A stretch of 64,000 nucleotides of DNA from Litorisediminicola beolgyonensis (GTDB lineage: Bacteria; Pseudomonadota; Alphaproteobacteria; Rhodobacterales; Rhodobacteraceae), in assembly GCF_042679605.1 (NCBI RefSeq), contig NZ_JBHTMU010000013.1, positions 36,713 to 100,712 on the forward strand, read 5' to 3'. The stretch's first letter is position 1; every line of letters starts with the position of its first letter. Below the pieces are notes generated by a model. It had not been told where the DNA came from and did not search any database. It saw only the letters and a program-made list of their open reading frames with translations. This document shows, piece by piece, positions 9,518 to 18,155 of the stretch. Both the position numbers and the translations under genes were made by a program.

Positions 9518-9561
9518 AGAAGTAAGGTTCGCGCGAAACCCGGGCGAATGCGGATGCCTAG
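9518..9561 (+). promoter_or_regulatory. Shared promoter architecture, copy C (hdeD side)
   Basis: AGAAGTAA (9518-9525), 32 nt, CTAG (9558-9561), pointing toward hdeD. The same two blocks at the same spacing occur, on the minus strand, upstream of the patatin gene (20069-20112) and of a small secreted-protein gene (20810-20853). Extended: (T)TGCACAGAAGTAAGG. CTAG plus the following bases may be the -10 region and the upstream block an activator site. The activator is probably the adjacent OmpR-type regulator. Confidence 0.6.
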
Positions 9562-9610
9562 GTTCCCCCTGTGACCGGTCTTGCCGACCGGACCTGACGG
9601 AGGGCCTCCC

Positions 9611-10180
9611 ATGCAGACGTATCTCACCTCTCTCAAACGCAGCGCACGCCCGGATGCCGTTCGGACGAGCAGCACGCATCTGAGGCGGATCGGAGTTTTC
9701 CTGATCGCGATCGGTGCGCTCGCCACCCTGCTGCCGCATGTCGCGACCATAGGGGCCGAGCTTCTGGTGGCCTGGATGCTGACGCTCTGGGGGGCAGTCG
9801 GCCTCTGGTTCTCCTGGTCGATCCGGCCGGTGCCGGAATGGCGTCTGGGATTTGCGGCCTTCGGAATGTTCTTCGTCGCTGGTGTGGCGCTCGTCCTCTT
9901 CCCGGTCGCGGGTATCGCCGCGCTGACGGTGCTGATGATGCTGTCCTTCCTGGTGGAGGGGATCGTGTCGATCCTCTTCGCCCTCCGCAGCAGCGACCAT
10001 GTCTCGAACTGGGGATGGCTCGTCTTCAGCGGGCTCTGTTCCTTCGCGGCGGGCCTCGTGATCCTCTTCGGCTGGCCCTGGACGGCAAGCTGGACGCTGG
10101 GCCTGATGATGGGGCTGAACCTGATCTCGACGGGCCTGTCGCTCGTGATGCTGGCCAATTCGGCGAAGCTCTCCGACTGA
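9611..10180 (+). CDS. HdeD-family membrane protein
   Basis: 189 aa with six predicted membrane helices in three pairs, typical of the HdeD (acid-resistance membrane protein) family; WMLTLWGAVGLWFSW and SFLVEGIVSILFALRSS are in keeping. ATG 9611 was chosen since GGAGGG is 7 nt upstream, and because upstream codons would lie in the leader. First gene after the promoter motif at 9518-9561 and 129 nt before mprF. In E. coli HdeD helps at high cell density and low pH; its molecular action is not known. Confidence 0.8.
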   Translation: MQTYLTSLKRSARPDAVRTSSTHLRRIGVFLIAIGALATLLPHVATIGAELLVAWMLTLWGAVGLWFSWSIRPVPEWRLGFAAFGMFFVAGVALVLFPVAGIAALTVLMMLSFLVEGIVSILFALRSSDHVSNWGWLVFSGLCSFAAGLVILFGWPWTASWTLGLMMGLNLISTGLSLVMLANSAKLSD

Positions 10181-10309
10181 CCGGCGCGGATGCCCGAAAG
10201 ACCGGCGGGCGCAGCGCCTCGCCGGTTCTTGCCACTCCGCCTCTCGCCGCGATCACGCGAGAGGCCCTGACGCTGCCAAACGAACTTCAGACTTTCGAGG
10301 ACGGCCTCC

Positions 10310-12898
10310 ATGCCCATGTCTAGCCTGCCGACAGTCCTGTCGCGCGGATTGAAGGTGATCGAACATCCGGTCGTGAAGACCGCGATCCCGGTTCTCATCG
10401 GTGCCCTCGCGGTCTTCGTGCTGCACAGGATGGCCAGCCACGTGGCCTGGCCGGACGTGAAGGCGGACCTCGCCACGGCGCGACCTGCGCTTCTTCTGGC
10501 GGCCCTCGCCTGCACCTTGGCAAGCTTCGCGGGCATCTCGCTCTACGATCTGATCGCGGCCCGCGTCGTCGCGTCGGGCAAGATGCCCGCGCTGGTGCCG
10601 GTGGTCACGGGGGCCGCGGGATATGCGATCTCGGGCCTTCTGGGCGTGTCCTATCTGACCGGAACCGCCGTGCGCTACAGGGTCTATTCGGCCTTCGGTC
10701 TCGACCTGGTCTCGGTGACCGGGATCGTCGCCATCGCCTGGTCGGGCTTCGCCTCGGCGCTCATCCTTGGCTTCGGCGTGCTTCTGACGGTGCATCCGAC
10801 CGGCCTGAGCGCCGTGATCGACATCGCGCCCGCGCTCGAGACCGCGCTTGGCGCTGCCATGCTCGTCGGGTGGGGCGGCTACATGCTCTGGTTGGCCTCG
10901 GGCCAGCGGCGCCTGACCTCCCGCGGCCATTCCGTGCCGCTGCCGAGACCCGCCGAGGCCGCCAGCCTTACATGGGCGGGCCTTCTGGACGTGTCCGGCG
11001 CCGCCCTGACGCTCTACGTCTTGTTGCCGCCCGATATCGTGCCGAACGTGCCCTTCTTCGCGACCGTCTTCATCGCGGCGGTCTGGCTCGGCATCCTCAG
11101 CCACGCGCCGGGCGGGCTGGGCGTGTTCGAAGCGACGATCATCGCCGGTCTCGGGGCCTCTGGGCGTCCGGACGTGCTGGCATCGCTGCTTCTCTACCGC
11201 CTGATCTACACGCTTCTGCCTTTCGCGGTTGCGGCGCTCGGACTGGCTATCGTCGCGGCGCGGGCGTCGCGCGTGCGGCTCAGGGCCACCTCGGGCCTCC
11301 TGTGGCGCGCTCTGAAGCCCCTGGTCCCGCTCCTTGCGGCGGCGCTCGCGATGTTCGCCGGGATCGTGCTGCTGGTCTCCGGCAACCTGCCCGGAGAGGG
11401 CACCCGACTCGAGCTCCTGCGCGAAATCTTTCCCCTCGGCGTCGTCGAGGCGTCGCACCTGGCGGGCAGCCTTATCGGGACGCTGCTGATCGTGCTGGCC
11501 GCGGGTCTTTACCGCAAGCTCTACCGCGCGTGGCTTCTGGCGACCGCGCTTCTTGCCGTCGGTTTTGTTTTCTCGCTGATGCGCGGGCTCGACCTGGTCG
11601 AGGCCGGGGTCATGGCCGCGACGCTGGTGACGCTCGGCCTGCTGCGGCCGGCCTTCTACCGGGCCGAGGAGATCTCTCTCTTCCGGCTCGACCGGCGCTG
11701 GATCCTCAGCATCCTCGTTCTGAGCGCGGCGATCTTCTGGATCGGGCTCTTCGCCTACGATCATGTCGCGTATCGCAACGCGCTCTGGTGGCAGTTCAGC
11801 TGGAACGGCGACGCTTCGCGGTTCCTGAGGGCGAGCCTTGTCGGCGCCATCGTCCTCGCCGCGGTCCTCGTCAATTCGCTGATCAGCCACCGCCCCGCGC
11901 AGCGCCACGCGCAAGCGATCCCCGAGGTCGTCCGACGTCTGGTGGCAGAAAGCGACACCGCCGAGGCGAATATCGCCCTGACCGGCGACAAGCTGTTCCT
12001 CGTCTCCGAGGACGAAACCGCCGTCATCGCCTATGCCGACACCGGGAAATCGCTCATCGCCAACGGCGACCCCATTGGCGATCCCAAGGCCGGGCAGGCG
12101 CTGATCTGGGCGCTCCGGGAACAGGCCTACCGCGCGGGCAAGCGCGTGGTGTTCTACTCGGTCTCGCCCGCGTTTCTGCCCGCCTATCTCGACCTCGGGT
12201 TGTCGGTCCTGAAGATCGGCGAGGTCGCGCGTGTCGACCTGCGGGGCTTCACCCTCGACGGCTCCAAGCGCAAGGGCCTCCGCCAGTCGCGCAACCGCGC
12301 GGCGCGCGACGGCTTCGGCTTCGCGGTGATCCCGGCGGCCGAGATTGACACGGTCCTTCCCGAGCTGCGCGAGGTCTCGGACGCCTGGCTCGCGCAGAAA
12401 CAGGGCGAGGAGAAAGGCTTCTCGCTCGGCGCGTTCTCTGACGCCTATCTGCGCAATTTCGACACCGCGGTGCTGCGCGACCCCGAGGGGCGGATCGTCG
12501 CCTTCGCCAACCTGTTCCGGGGCGCGAACCTGCAGGAGCTGTCGATGGACCTGATGCGCTACCGCCCCGATGCACCGCATTTCGCGATGGACGCGCTTTT
12601 CGGCGAGCTGCTGCTCTGGGGGTCCGAGAGTGGTTACCACTGGTTCTCGCTCGGCGCCGCGCCCTTCGCGGGCGTCGAAAACCGCGAGCTCGCACCGCTC
12701 TGGAACCGCATCGGCGGATTCATCTACGAGCATGGCGAGCATTTCTACCATTTCGAGGGCCTGCGCGCCTTCAAGGAGAAGTTCGATCCGGTCTGGTCGC
12801 CCAACTACCTGGCCTGCCCGGGCGGACTGGCGGCGCCGCAGATCCTCTACGAGGTCAACGTGCTTGTCTCGGGCGGCCTGCGCGGGCTGATGACGTGA
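10310..12898 (+). CDS. mprF: Phosphatidylglycerol lysyltransferase/flippase MprF
   Basis: 862 aa. The N-terminal two thirds hold about 13-14 membrane segments with the lysyl-PG flippase domain (GLLGVSYLTGTAVRYRVYSAFG; SHAPGGLGVFEA). The C-terminal soluble domain (about 530-850, DUF2156 type) has the synthetase features GDPIGDPKAGQALIWALREQ, FTLDGSKRKGLRQSRNRA and WFSLGAAPFAGVENR, and uses aminoacyl-tRNA to modify phosphatidylglycerol. The product makes the membrane surface more positive and raises resistance to cationic peptides and acid. Full length for the family. Two small membrane-protein genes follow within 14 nt. Confidence 0.95.
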   Translation: MPMSSLPTVLSRGLKVIEHPVVKTAIPVLIGALAVFVLHRMASHVAWPDVKADLATARPALLLAALACTLASFAGISLYDLIAARVVASGKMPALVPVVTGAAGYAISGLLGVSYLTGTAVRYRVYSAFGLDLVSVTGIVAIAWSGFASALILGFGVLLTVHPTGLSAVIDIAPALETALGAAMLVGWGGYMLWLASGQRRLTSRGHSVPLPRPAEAASLTWAGLLDVSGAALTLYVLLPPDIVPNVPFFATVFIAAVWLGILSHAPGGLGVFEATIIAGLGASGRPDVLASLLLYRLIYTLLPFAVAALGLAIVAARASRVRLRATSGLLWRALKPLVPLLAAALAMFAGIVLLVSGNLPGEGTRLELLREIFPLGVVEASHLAGSLIGTLLIVLAAGLYRKLYRAWLLATALLAVGFVFSLMRGLDLVEAGVMAATLVTLGLLRPAFYRAEEISLFRLDRRWILSILVLSAAIFWIGLFAYDHVAYRNALWWQFSWNGDASRFLRASLVGAIVLAAVLVNSLISHRPAQRHAQAIPEVVRRLVAESDTAEANIALTGDKLFLVSEDETAVIAYADTGKSLIANGDPIGDPKAGQALIWALREQAYRAGKRVVFYSVSPAFLPAYLDLGLSVLKIGEVARVDLRGFTLDGSKRKGLRQSRNRAARDGFGFAVIPAAEIDTVLPELREVSDAWLAQKQGEEKGFSLGAFSDAYLRNFDTAVLRDPEGRIVAFANLFRGANLQELSMDLMRYRPDAPHFAMDALFGELLLWGSESGYHWFSLGAAPFAGVENRELAPLWNRIGGFIYEHGEHFYHFEGLRAFKEKFDPVWSPNYLACPGGLAAPQILYEVNVLVSGGLRGLMT

Positions 12899-12911
12899 TG
12901 AGGAGAGACCG

Positions 12912-13217
12912 ATGATCGTCAATTTCGGCTCCCATCCCTCGAACGAGCAGGTGTTCCTTGCCTGGGTGCGGACCGCTGTCGCCATCGTGGGCTTCGGCCT
13001 CGCTGCCGCGCGCCTGGGCGAGCGGGCGGTGCCGTTCTGGTCGACCTGGCTCCTCTTCGCGGCCGGCGGCGCGGTAACGATCCTGGCGTGGTTGCGGATG
13101 CGTCATGTGCGCAAGCGGATCGACCGTCAGGACCGGCTGCCCGATGTGCTTCTGGTGCTGCTCGTGCTGGCGCTCTTCGCCCTTCTGGGAAGTTTCGCGG
13201 TCCATGTCGCGCCCTGA
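12912..13217 (+). CDS. DUF202 membrane protein
   Basis: 101 aa with three membrane helices. The N-terminal HPSNEQVFLAWVRTAVAIVGFGLA matches the DUF202 (YidH-like) signature NExTFLAWxRT. Function unknown. Starts 14 nt after mprF with AGGAGAG as ribosome site, and its last codons overlap the next start, so all three are one operon. Confidence 0.82.
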   Translation: MIVNFGSHPSNEQVFLAWVRTAVAIVGFGLAAARLGERAVPFWSTWLLFAAGGAVTILAWLRMRHVRKRIDRQDRLPDVLLVLLVLALFALLGSFAVHVAP

Positions 13218-13818
13218 TCCGGGCGCCGTGGGCGCGTGTCTTCGCCGCGTGCCGGTCACGCTCGTCTTTCTCTGCCTCATGCTTGCGGCCAACGCCCTGG
13301 CGGGCACGTTGTCCGGCCATATCGACCCGGAGTTGCTGGCAAACTGGGGCATTGGCGTCGAGGCGTTGAAAGACGGCAAGCTCCTCCGCTTCGTGACGGC
13401 GGTTTTCCTGTCGCACGATCTGTCGATGGCGCTGCGCCAGCTGGTCTTTGCGGCCAGCGTGATCGGTGCTGTGGAATGGCGGTTCGGCAGCTGGCGCGCG
13501 GCTGGGCTCTTCTTCGCGCTCGACGTGACGGCGACGCTCGTTCTTTTGGCCGCCGTCGCCGTCCTCCCAGTCCTAGCGACATTGGCCGCCACGACGGATC
13601 TCGGCATGTCGATGGGCGGCTTCGGTCTGATCGGAGTCCTGATCGGCACGCGGGCGAGGGCCGGGTGGTGGCTTGCGGCCGTGCTTGCCCTGATCGGTCT
13701 GAAATATGCCGCCTCGCCGGATCCGCTGGCCGATCTCGGGCATGCCATCGCCCTTGTGATCGGCTTTTCCATTCAGCGGTCGGGCCTGCTCGGCGGTGAA
13801 AATCCTCGCCGGGGTTAG
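13204..13818 (+). CDS. Rhomboid-like membrane protein with a divergent active site
   Basis: 204 aa, about six membrane helices. The segment FLSHDLSMALRQLVFAASVIGAVEWRFGSWR lines up with the rhomboid stretch H-x5-HLxxNMxxLxxxGxxLE, but the usual HxxxN is absent. The Ser motif GxSG followed by xxFGLLG becomes GMSMGGFGLIG, and the last helix has LGHAIALVIGF where rhomboid proteases carry the catalytic His. A Ser-His dyad is therefore possible while the oxyanion Gly is changed. Start at ATG 13204 overlaps the DUF202 stop by 14 nt. It may be an active protease, a pseudoprotease, or a rhomboid-fold protein with another role. Confidence 0.62.
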   Translation: MSRPDPGAVGACLRRVPVTLVFLCLMLAANALAGTLSGHIDPELLANWGIGVEALKDGKLLRFVTAVFLSHDLSMALRQLVFAASVIGAVEWRFGSWRAAGLFFALDVTATLVLLAAVAVLPVLATLAATTDLGMSMGGFGLIGVLIGTRARAGWWLAAVLALIGLKYAASPDPLADLGHAIALVIGFSIQRSGLLGGENPRRG

Positions 13819-13837
13819 CCCTCGTCACGCGCCCCGC

Positions 13838-15376
13838 TCAATGCGCCACCGCCGGAGCGGAGCGGCCTGACGGGCGTTGCAGGACCAGCACCACCGGCAG
13901 CATCGCGAAGGCCGCGATCCCGGTCAGCCAGAAGGCATCCTGGAACGCCAGAAGACTGGCCTGCTGCTGGATCTGCCCGGCGATATAGACCGCGCCCTCG
14001 GGCGAGCCGGGCGTGAGACCCAGCGGCGCAAGGTAGTCCCGCGCCGCCGCGTCGAAGGGCGTGATGCCCGAAGCCAGCGTCGCGTAGTGGAACTGCAGCC
14101 TGCTCGCGACCTGCCAGCCCACGAGCGCGATCCCGACCGACGAGCCGAGCGACCGCGTCACGCCGTAGATGCCCGAGGCCTCGTCCTGCCTGTCCGAGCC
14201 GATATTCTGGAAGGCGAGCGTCGACATTGGCACGAAGAAAAGCCCCATTCCGAGACCCGACACCACGCCGGGCCAGGCGAGATCCCAGAACCCGGCATTG
14301 AGGTTCAACTGGCCCAAAAGGACGTTCCCGGTCCCCGTCAGGATCAGCCCGCAGATCAAGAGCTTGCGCGGATCGAACCGCGCGACCAGAACCGAGCCTG
14401 TCAGCACCATCGACACGCCCGCCGCGATGCCGCGCGGGATGAACAGAAAGCCCGCGTCGAGCACGGGGTATCCCAGAAGCCCCTGCACGAAAAGCGGCAG
14501 GATCGCGATGGAGCCGAACATCGCCACGCCGAAGCCGAGGATCGCCACGTTCGCCCCGGCAAAGCTCCGGTCGCGGAAGAGCGAGAAGTCGATGATGTTG
14601 TCCGCCTTGCCGCGCCCGCGCAGCACGAAGGCGGTGCCGCAGGCGATCAGCGTGATCGCGGCCACCTGGATGAGCTTCGACGCGAACCAGTCCCGGCTTT
14701 CGCCGAGATCGAGCATCAGCTGCAGCGACGCGATTGCGCCCACCATCAGGGCAAGGCCCGTCCAGTCGACCTTGATGGCGCGGGTGTCCTCGGATGCCAG
14801 CTCGCCCGATATCATGGTCAGAGCGAAGGCCGCGATGGGCAGGTTGACGTAGAAGACGGCCCGCCACGAGAAATACTCGGTCAGCAGCGCGCCGATGGTG
14901 GGTCCGAGGACCGGCGCGACCACCACTCCGAGGCCGAAGAAGGCCATCGCCTGGCCGCGCTTTTCCTTGGGGAAGCTGTCGAAGAGGATGGATTGCGACA
15001 GCGGGATCAGGAAAGCGCCGAAGATGCCCTGTCCCAAGCGGCAGGCGACCATGACTTCGACGCTCCAGGACAGGCCGCAGAGCGCCGAGAAGGTCGCGAA
15101 GCCCAGGATGGCCGAAATGACCAGCCGCCGCCGCCCGACCCGGCGCACGAAGAAGCCGGTCAGCGGCATGACCACGATCGAGGCGACGATGTAGCTCGTC
15201 AGAATCCAGACCGTCTGGTCGTTGGTGATGCCGAAAGCGGCCTGGATCTGCGGCAGCGCCACGTTGACGATGGTGCTGTCGAGAACCTCGAGCACCGCGG
15301 TCAGGACGACGGCCAGAGCGATGGTCCAGCGCACGCCATCCCTCGCCGGGATTTCGCTGGCGGCGGCGACGCTCAT
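13838..15376 (-). CDS. MFS multidrug efflux pump, DHA2 (EmrB) family
   Basis: 512 aa, 14 predicted membrane helices. Shows VLEVLDSTIVNVALPQIQ (motif D1), FFVRRVGRRRLV (motif A) and FFGLGVVVAPVLGPTIGALL (motif C), all typical of DHA2 drug:H+ antiporters. Start placed at ATG 15376 since the codons upstream in the same frame are antisense to the adaptor gene. Its ATG overlaps the TGA of the adaptor (ATGA). With a TolC-type porin it would pump drugs out of the cell, provided the broken adaptor is still made. Confidence 0.93.
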   Translation of the reverse strand: MSVAAASEIPARDGVRWTIALAVVLTAVLEVLDSTIVNVALPQIQAAFGITNDQTVWILTSYIVASIVVMPLTGFFVRRVGRRRLVISAILGFATFSALCGLSWSVEVMVACRLGQGIFGAFLIPLSQSILFDSFPKEKRGQAMAFFGLGVVVAPVLGPTIGALLTEYFSWRAVFYVNLPIAAFALTMISGELASEDTRAIKVDWTGLALMVGAIASLQLMLDLGESRDWFASKLIQVAAITLIACGTAFVLRGRGKADNIIDFSLFRDRSFAGANVAILGFGVAMFGSIAILPLFVQGLLGYPVLDAGFLFIPRGIAAGVSMVLTGSVLVARFDPRKLLICGLILTGTGNVLLGQLNLNAGFWDLAWPGVVSGLGMGLFFVPMSTLAFQNIGSDRQDEASGIYGVTRSLGSSVGIALVGWQVASRLQFHYATLASGITPFDAAARDYLAPLGLTPGSPEGAVYIAGQIQQQASLLAFQDAFWLTGIAAFAMLPVVLVLQRPSGRSAPAVAH

Positions 15377-16377
15377 TTGTCCGTATCCAGGGCAAAGGTA
15401 TCGACCGTGACGCGCGTGCTCGCTCCGACGCGAAGCTGCATGGCGGCATCGTCGGGACGGCTGTCGAGGCTGATGCGCACGGGAAAGCGCTGGGTGACCT
15501 TGACCCAGTTGCCGCTCGCGTTCTGCGGCGGCAGGAGCGAGAACACCGCTCCCGAGCCCGCGCCGAGGCTTTTCACCGAGCCGCTGAGCGTCAGGCCGGG
15601 ATACATGTCGACCGCGATATCGACCGGTTGTCCGGGGCGCAGCCGCGCGAGGTCGGTTTCCTTGAAATTCGCGTCGACCCACCAATCGCCGTCCTCGACC
15701 AGCGAAAAGACCGGCATGTCCGGCGAGACGAGCGCGCCCGGACGCAGGTCGAGATTGGCGACCCAGCCCGAGACCGGCGCCGTGACCCGGGTCCTGTCGA
15801 GCGCGATCTCCGCGAGGGTCAGCTCGGCCCGTGCCGCGCGCACGGCCGGGTTGTCGTCGCCGGGACGGCCTGCGCGCTCGCGCGCGGCGGCCAGTTCGGA
15901 TTGCGCGGTGTCGAGCGCGGCCCTCGCTTGGTCCCGCGCCGCCGTCGCCTGGTCCAGAGCGGCTTGCGCGACGTCTCCGAGCGAGAAGAGCTTGTCGGTC
16001 CGCTCGAACGCGTCCTCTGCGTCGGTCAGGGCGGCGCGGGCGCTCGTCACCTGTGCCTCGAGCGACGACAGGTCGGTGATCGCCGCGCCGGTTTGTTGCA
16101 CCGCATCGTCGTAGCGCGCCTGAGCGGCATCGAGGGAGGCGCGCAGATCCGCAGTGTCGATCTGGAACAAGAGATCGCCCGCGGCGACATGCTGGTTCTC
16201 GGACACCGCGACGGTCTCGATCGCGCCTCCGACTTGCGGGGCGATCGTCAGGACATTGGCCTCGAGATACGCGTCGTCGGTCGAGGGGTGGATGCGTTAG
16301 TGCTGCCACCAGAGCCACAATCCGCCTCCGATGGCGGCGACGGCAGCGACGAGAAGGAGGGGTTTCAGAAGTCTCAT
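15373..16377 (-). pseudogene. HlyD/EmrA-type membrane fusion protein, interrupted by in-frame TAA
   Basis: From ATG 16377 the frame gives an N-terminal anchor (MRLLKPLLLVAAVAAIGGGLWLWW), then TAA at codon 27 (complement of 16297-16299), then continues in the same frame with RIHPSTDDAYLEANVLTIAPQ, the usual start of the EmrA periplasmic part. It runs without further damage through coiled coil and lipoyl halves to DTDK. A single-base change could restore it. GTG 16206 is the first possible restart, but would lose the anchor and part of the barrel. Either a true recent nonsense mutation, a sequence error, or readthrough. It is coupled to the MFS pump by ATGA. Confidence 0.85.
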
Positions 16378-16442
16378 GGCAGGACCTTGGTTGCCGGGGC
16401 GGAGCCGCATGTCCGGGCTCCGCCGCCGTGTGTCTGGGGCGG

Positions 16443-16592
16443 TCAGCCCCCGAAGAGATGCGGGAAGAGCCCTGCCAGGCCGATCAGGATCAGGTAGGCG
16501 GCGATGACGTAGTTCAGGATGCGCGGGACGATCAGGATCACGATGCCCGCGATCAGCGCCAGGAGCGGCTGGACCATCAGGACCGAGGTCAT
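16443..16592 (-). CDS. DUF3096 family membrane microprotein
   Basis: 49 aa. Two hydrophobic stretches around VPRILNYVIAAYLILIGLAGLF, with QPLLALIAGIVILIVPR before it: this is the DUF3096 pattern as I know it. Function unknown. Its ATG overlaps the stop of the 32-aa ORF upstream (ATGA), so it is translationally coupled. 65 nt separate it from the HlyD adaptor gene. Confidence 0.75.
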   Translation of the reverse strand: MTSVLMVQPLLALIAGIVILIVPRILNYVIAAYLILIGLAGLFPHLFGG

Positions 16593-16687
16593 GCGCGGCC
16601 CGGCGCCTGAGCGCCGGCCTCCTCGCGGGTCGACCGGTCGGCGCGCGCCGGGGCGGTCGTTTGACGGGAAAACATCTGGACGGACAT
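16589..16687 (-). CDS. 32-aa ORF coupled to the DUF3096 gene
   Basis: Begins MSVQMFSRQTTAPARAD and is polar and Arg/Ala-rich, with no membrane segment. The support for it being translated is an AGGAGA ribosome site 5 nt upstream and the ATGA overlap with the next gene. It may be a leader peptide that delivers ribosomes to DUF3096, or a small product of its own. No family is recognised. Confidence 0.45.
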   Translation of the reverse strand: MSVQMFSRQTTAPARADRSTREEAGAQAPGRA

Positions 16688-16731
16688 TTCAGTCTCCTTT
16701 CCGGGTCGGGCTGGACATTCGGCGGGTGGCG

Positions 16732-17514
16732 TCAGTTCATGTACCAGCCGTGGCTCACCACCAGCGACTGACCGGTCAGCGCATTGGTCGGGAAGGCGGC
16801 GAAGACACGGGCGACCTCGGCCACGTCCTCGATGGTCGTGAACTCCTGGTCGACCGTCTCGCCCAGCATGATCTTGTTGACGACCTCCTCCTCGGAGATG
16901 CCGAGATCGCGGGCCTGCTCGGGGATCTGCTTCTCGACCAGGGGCGTCTTGACGAAGCCGGGACAGATCACGTTGGCACGGATGCCGTGCTTGGCCCCCT
17001 CCTTCGAGATGACGCGCGCAAGGCCCAGAAGCCCGTGTTTCGCGGTCACATAGGCGGATTTCAGCGGGCTCGCTTCCTTGGAATGGACCGAGCCCATGAA
17101 GATGATCGCGCCCGAGCCCGCCTTCTGCATGTGCGGCATCACGGCCTTGGAGGTCAGGAACGCGCCATCGAGATGGATCGAGAGCAGCTTTTTCCACTCG
17201 TCGAAGGGGAAGTGCTCGAGCGGGTGGACGATCTGCACACCGGCGTTCGAGACCAGGACGTCGATCCGGCCCCAGGCGTCGACGACCTTGGCGATACCGT
17301 CATTGACCTGCGCCTCGTCGGTGACGTTCATCTCGACGGCCATGGCCTCGCCCGGACCTTAGGCGGTCAGTTCCTCCGCCGCTTTCCGGGCCGCGTCGAG
17401 CTTCAGGTCGGCGATGACGACCTTCGCGCCGTCGGCGACGTAGCGTTTGGCGATGCCGTGGCCGATGCCGCTGGCCGCGCCGGTGATGATGCAGACTTTG
17501 TCCTTGAGGGTCAT
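16732..17514 (-). pseudogene. bdhA: 3-hydroxybutyrate dehydrogenase, interrupted by in-frame TAA
   Basis: A short-chain dehydrogenase of 260 codons, the normal length. The N-terminal part has the cofactor motif TGAASGIGHG. The later part has the NAG sequence (LVSNAGVQIVHP), catalytic Ser (MGSVHSKEASPLKSAYVTAKHG), YxxxK and ICPGFVKTPLVEKQIPEQA, specific for D-3-hydroxybutyrate dehydrogenase. Codon 52 is TAA (complement of 17359-17361), with GPGEAMAVEMNV following in frame. Restart at ATG 17343 would lack the nucleotide-binding motif and be inactive. The gene start overlaps the cytochrome b stop (ATGA). Either a recent null, a sequence error, or readthrough. Confidence 0.85.
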
Positions 17515-18149
17515 TTCGAGATGTCCTTCTTGGGCGCCGAGTGGAGGGACCACATCTGGCGCAGGTTGAAATCGGTGAAGAGGTGCTGGAGCACGGCCAT
17601 GCTTACGTGGCCGATGAGGTAGGCCCAGGCGAGGTTGGCCAGCGCGCGGTGGACAAACATGGCGACGCCCACGAGCCCGCCCGCGTCGGGGTTTCCGTCG
17701 CCGATGAGGTAGTAAAGCGTGCCGGACGCGGCCATCGCCGTGATCAGCAGGATGCCCAGACCGTGAACCGCGCTGGCGAGCGGGCTTTCACCCTCATGCG
17801 CGGGCAGGCGCAGATGCCGGAGCGCCCCGGCATGGCGCTTGATGTCGGACCAGAGGGCCGAGAGGCGCGCGCCAGAGAACCACGGGAATAGCAGGCCCGC
17901 CGGGGTGCCGCGCTTGCGGGCGGTCAGGACGATCCAGAAGAGCACGATCAGCGCGAAGGCACTGAGGCCGGCATATTCGTGGACCTCGAACCAGAGGTTC
18001 CCGGCATGACCGTCCTCGGCGGGTTCGAGAACGAGGCTCGTCACCAGCTGGGTTACGACCGCGAGCGCCAGTCCGGCATGGACGAGCCGCGTCGAGAGGG
18101 TGTGATCTGTAGTGGGGTCGGTCGGGGTGGGGTGGGATGCAGCGATCAT
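17511..18149 (-). CDS. Cytochrome b561/b6-type membrane protein
   Basis: 212 aa. Four to five membrane helices with His in helix 1 (RLVHAGLALAV), helix 2 (EVHEYAGLSAFAL), helix 3 (SAVHGLGILLI) and helix 4 (MFVHRALANLAWAYLIGHVSMA), the heme b ligand pattern of the cytochrome b561/Ni-hydrogenase-type b family. Electron donor and acceptor are unknown. It sits between acetoacetate decarboxylase and bdhA, 6 nt after the former and overlapping the latter, so it is part of this operon. Confidence 0.8.
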   Translation of the reverse strand: MIAASHPTPTDPTTDHTLSTRLVHAGLALAVVTQLVTSLVLEPAEDGHAGNLWFEVHEYAGLSAFALIVLFWIVLTARKRGTPAGLLFPWFSGARLSALWSDIKRHAGALRHLRLPAHEGESPLASAVHGLGILLITAMAASGTLYYLIGDGNPDAGGLVGVAMFVHRALANLAWAYLIGHVSMAVLQHLFTDFNLRQMWSLHSAPKKDISK

Positions 18150-18155
18150 GACCGG

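Noticed and set aside
13838..16318. An 826-codon frame that would fuse extra sequence to the MFS pump
   Set aside because: The extra N-terminal part is antisense-frame noise over the HlyD gene (Arg-rich, no domain); the real MFS start is ATG 15376, coupled by ATGA.
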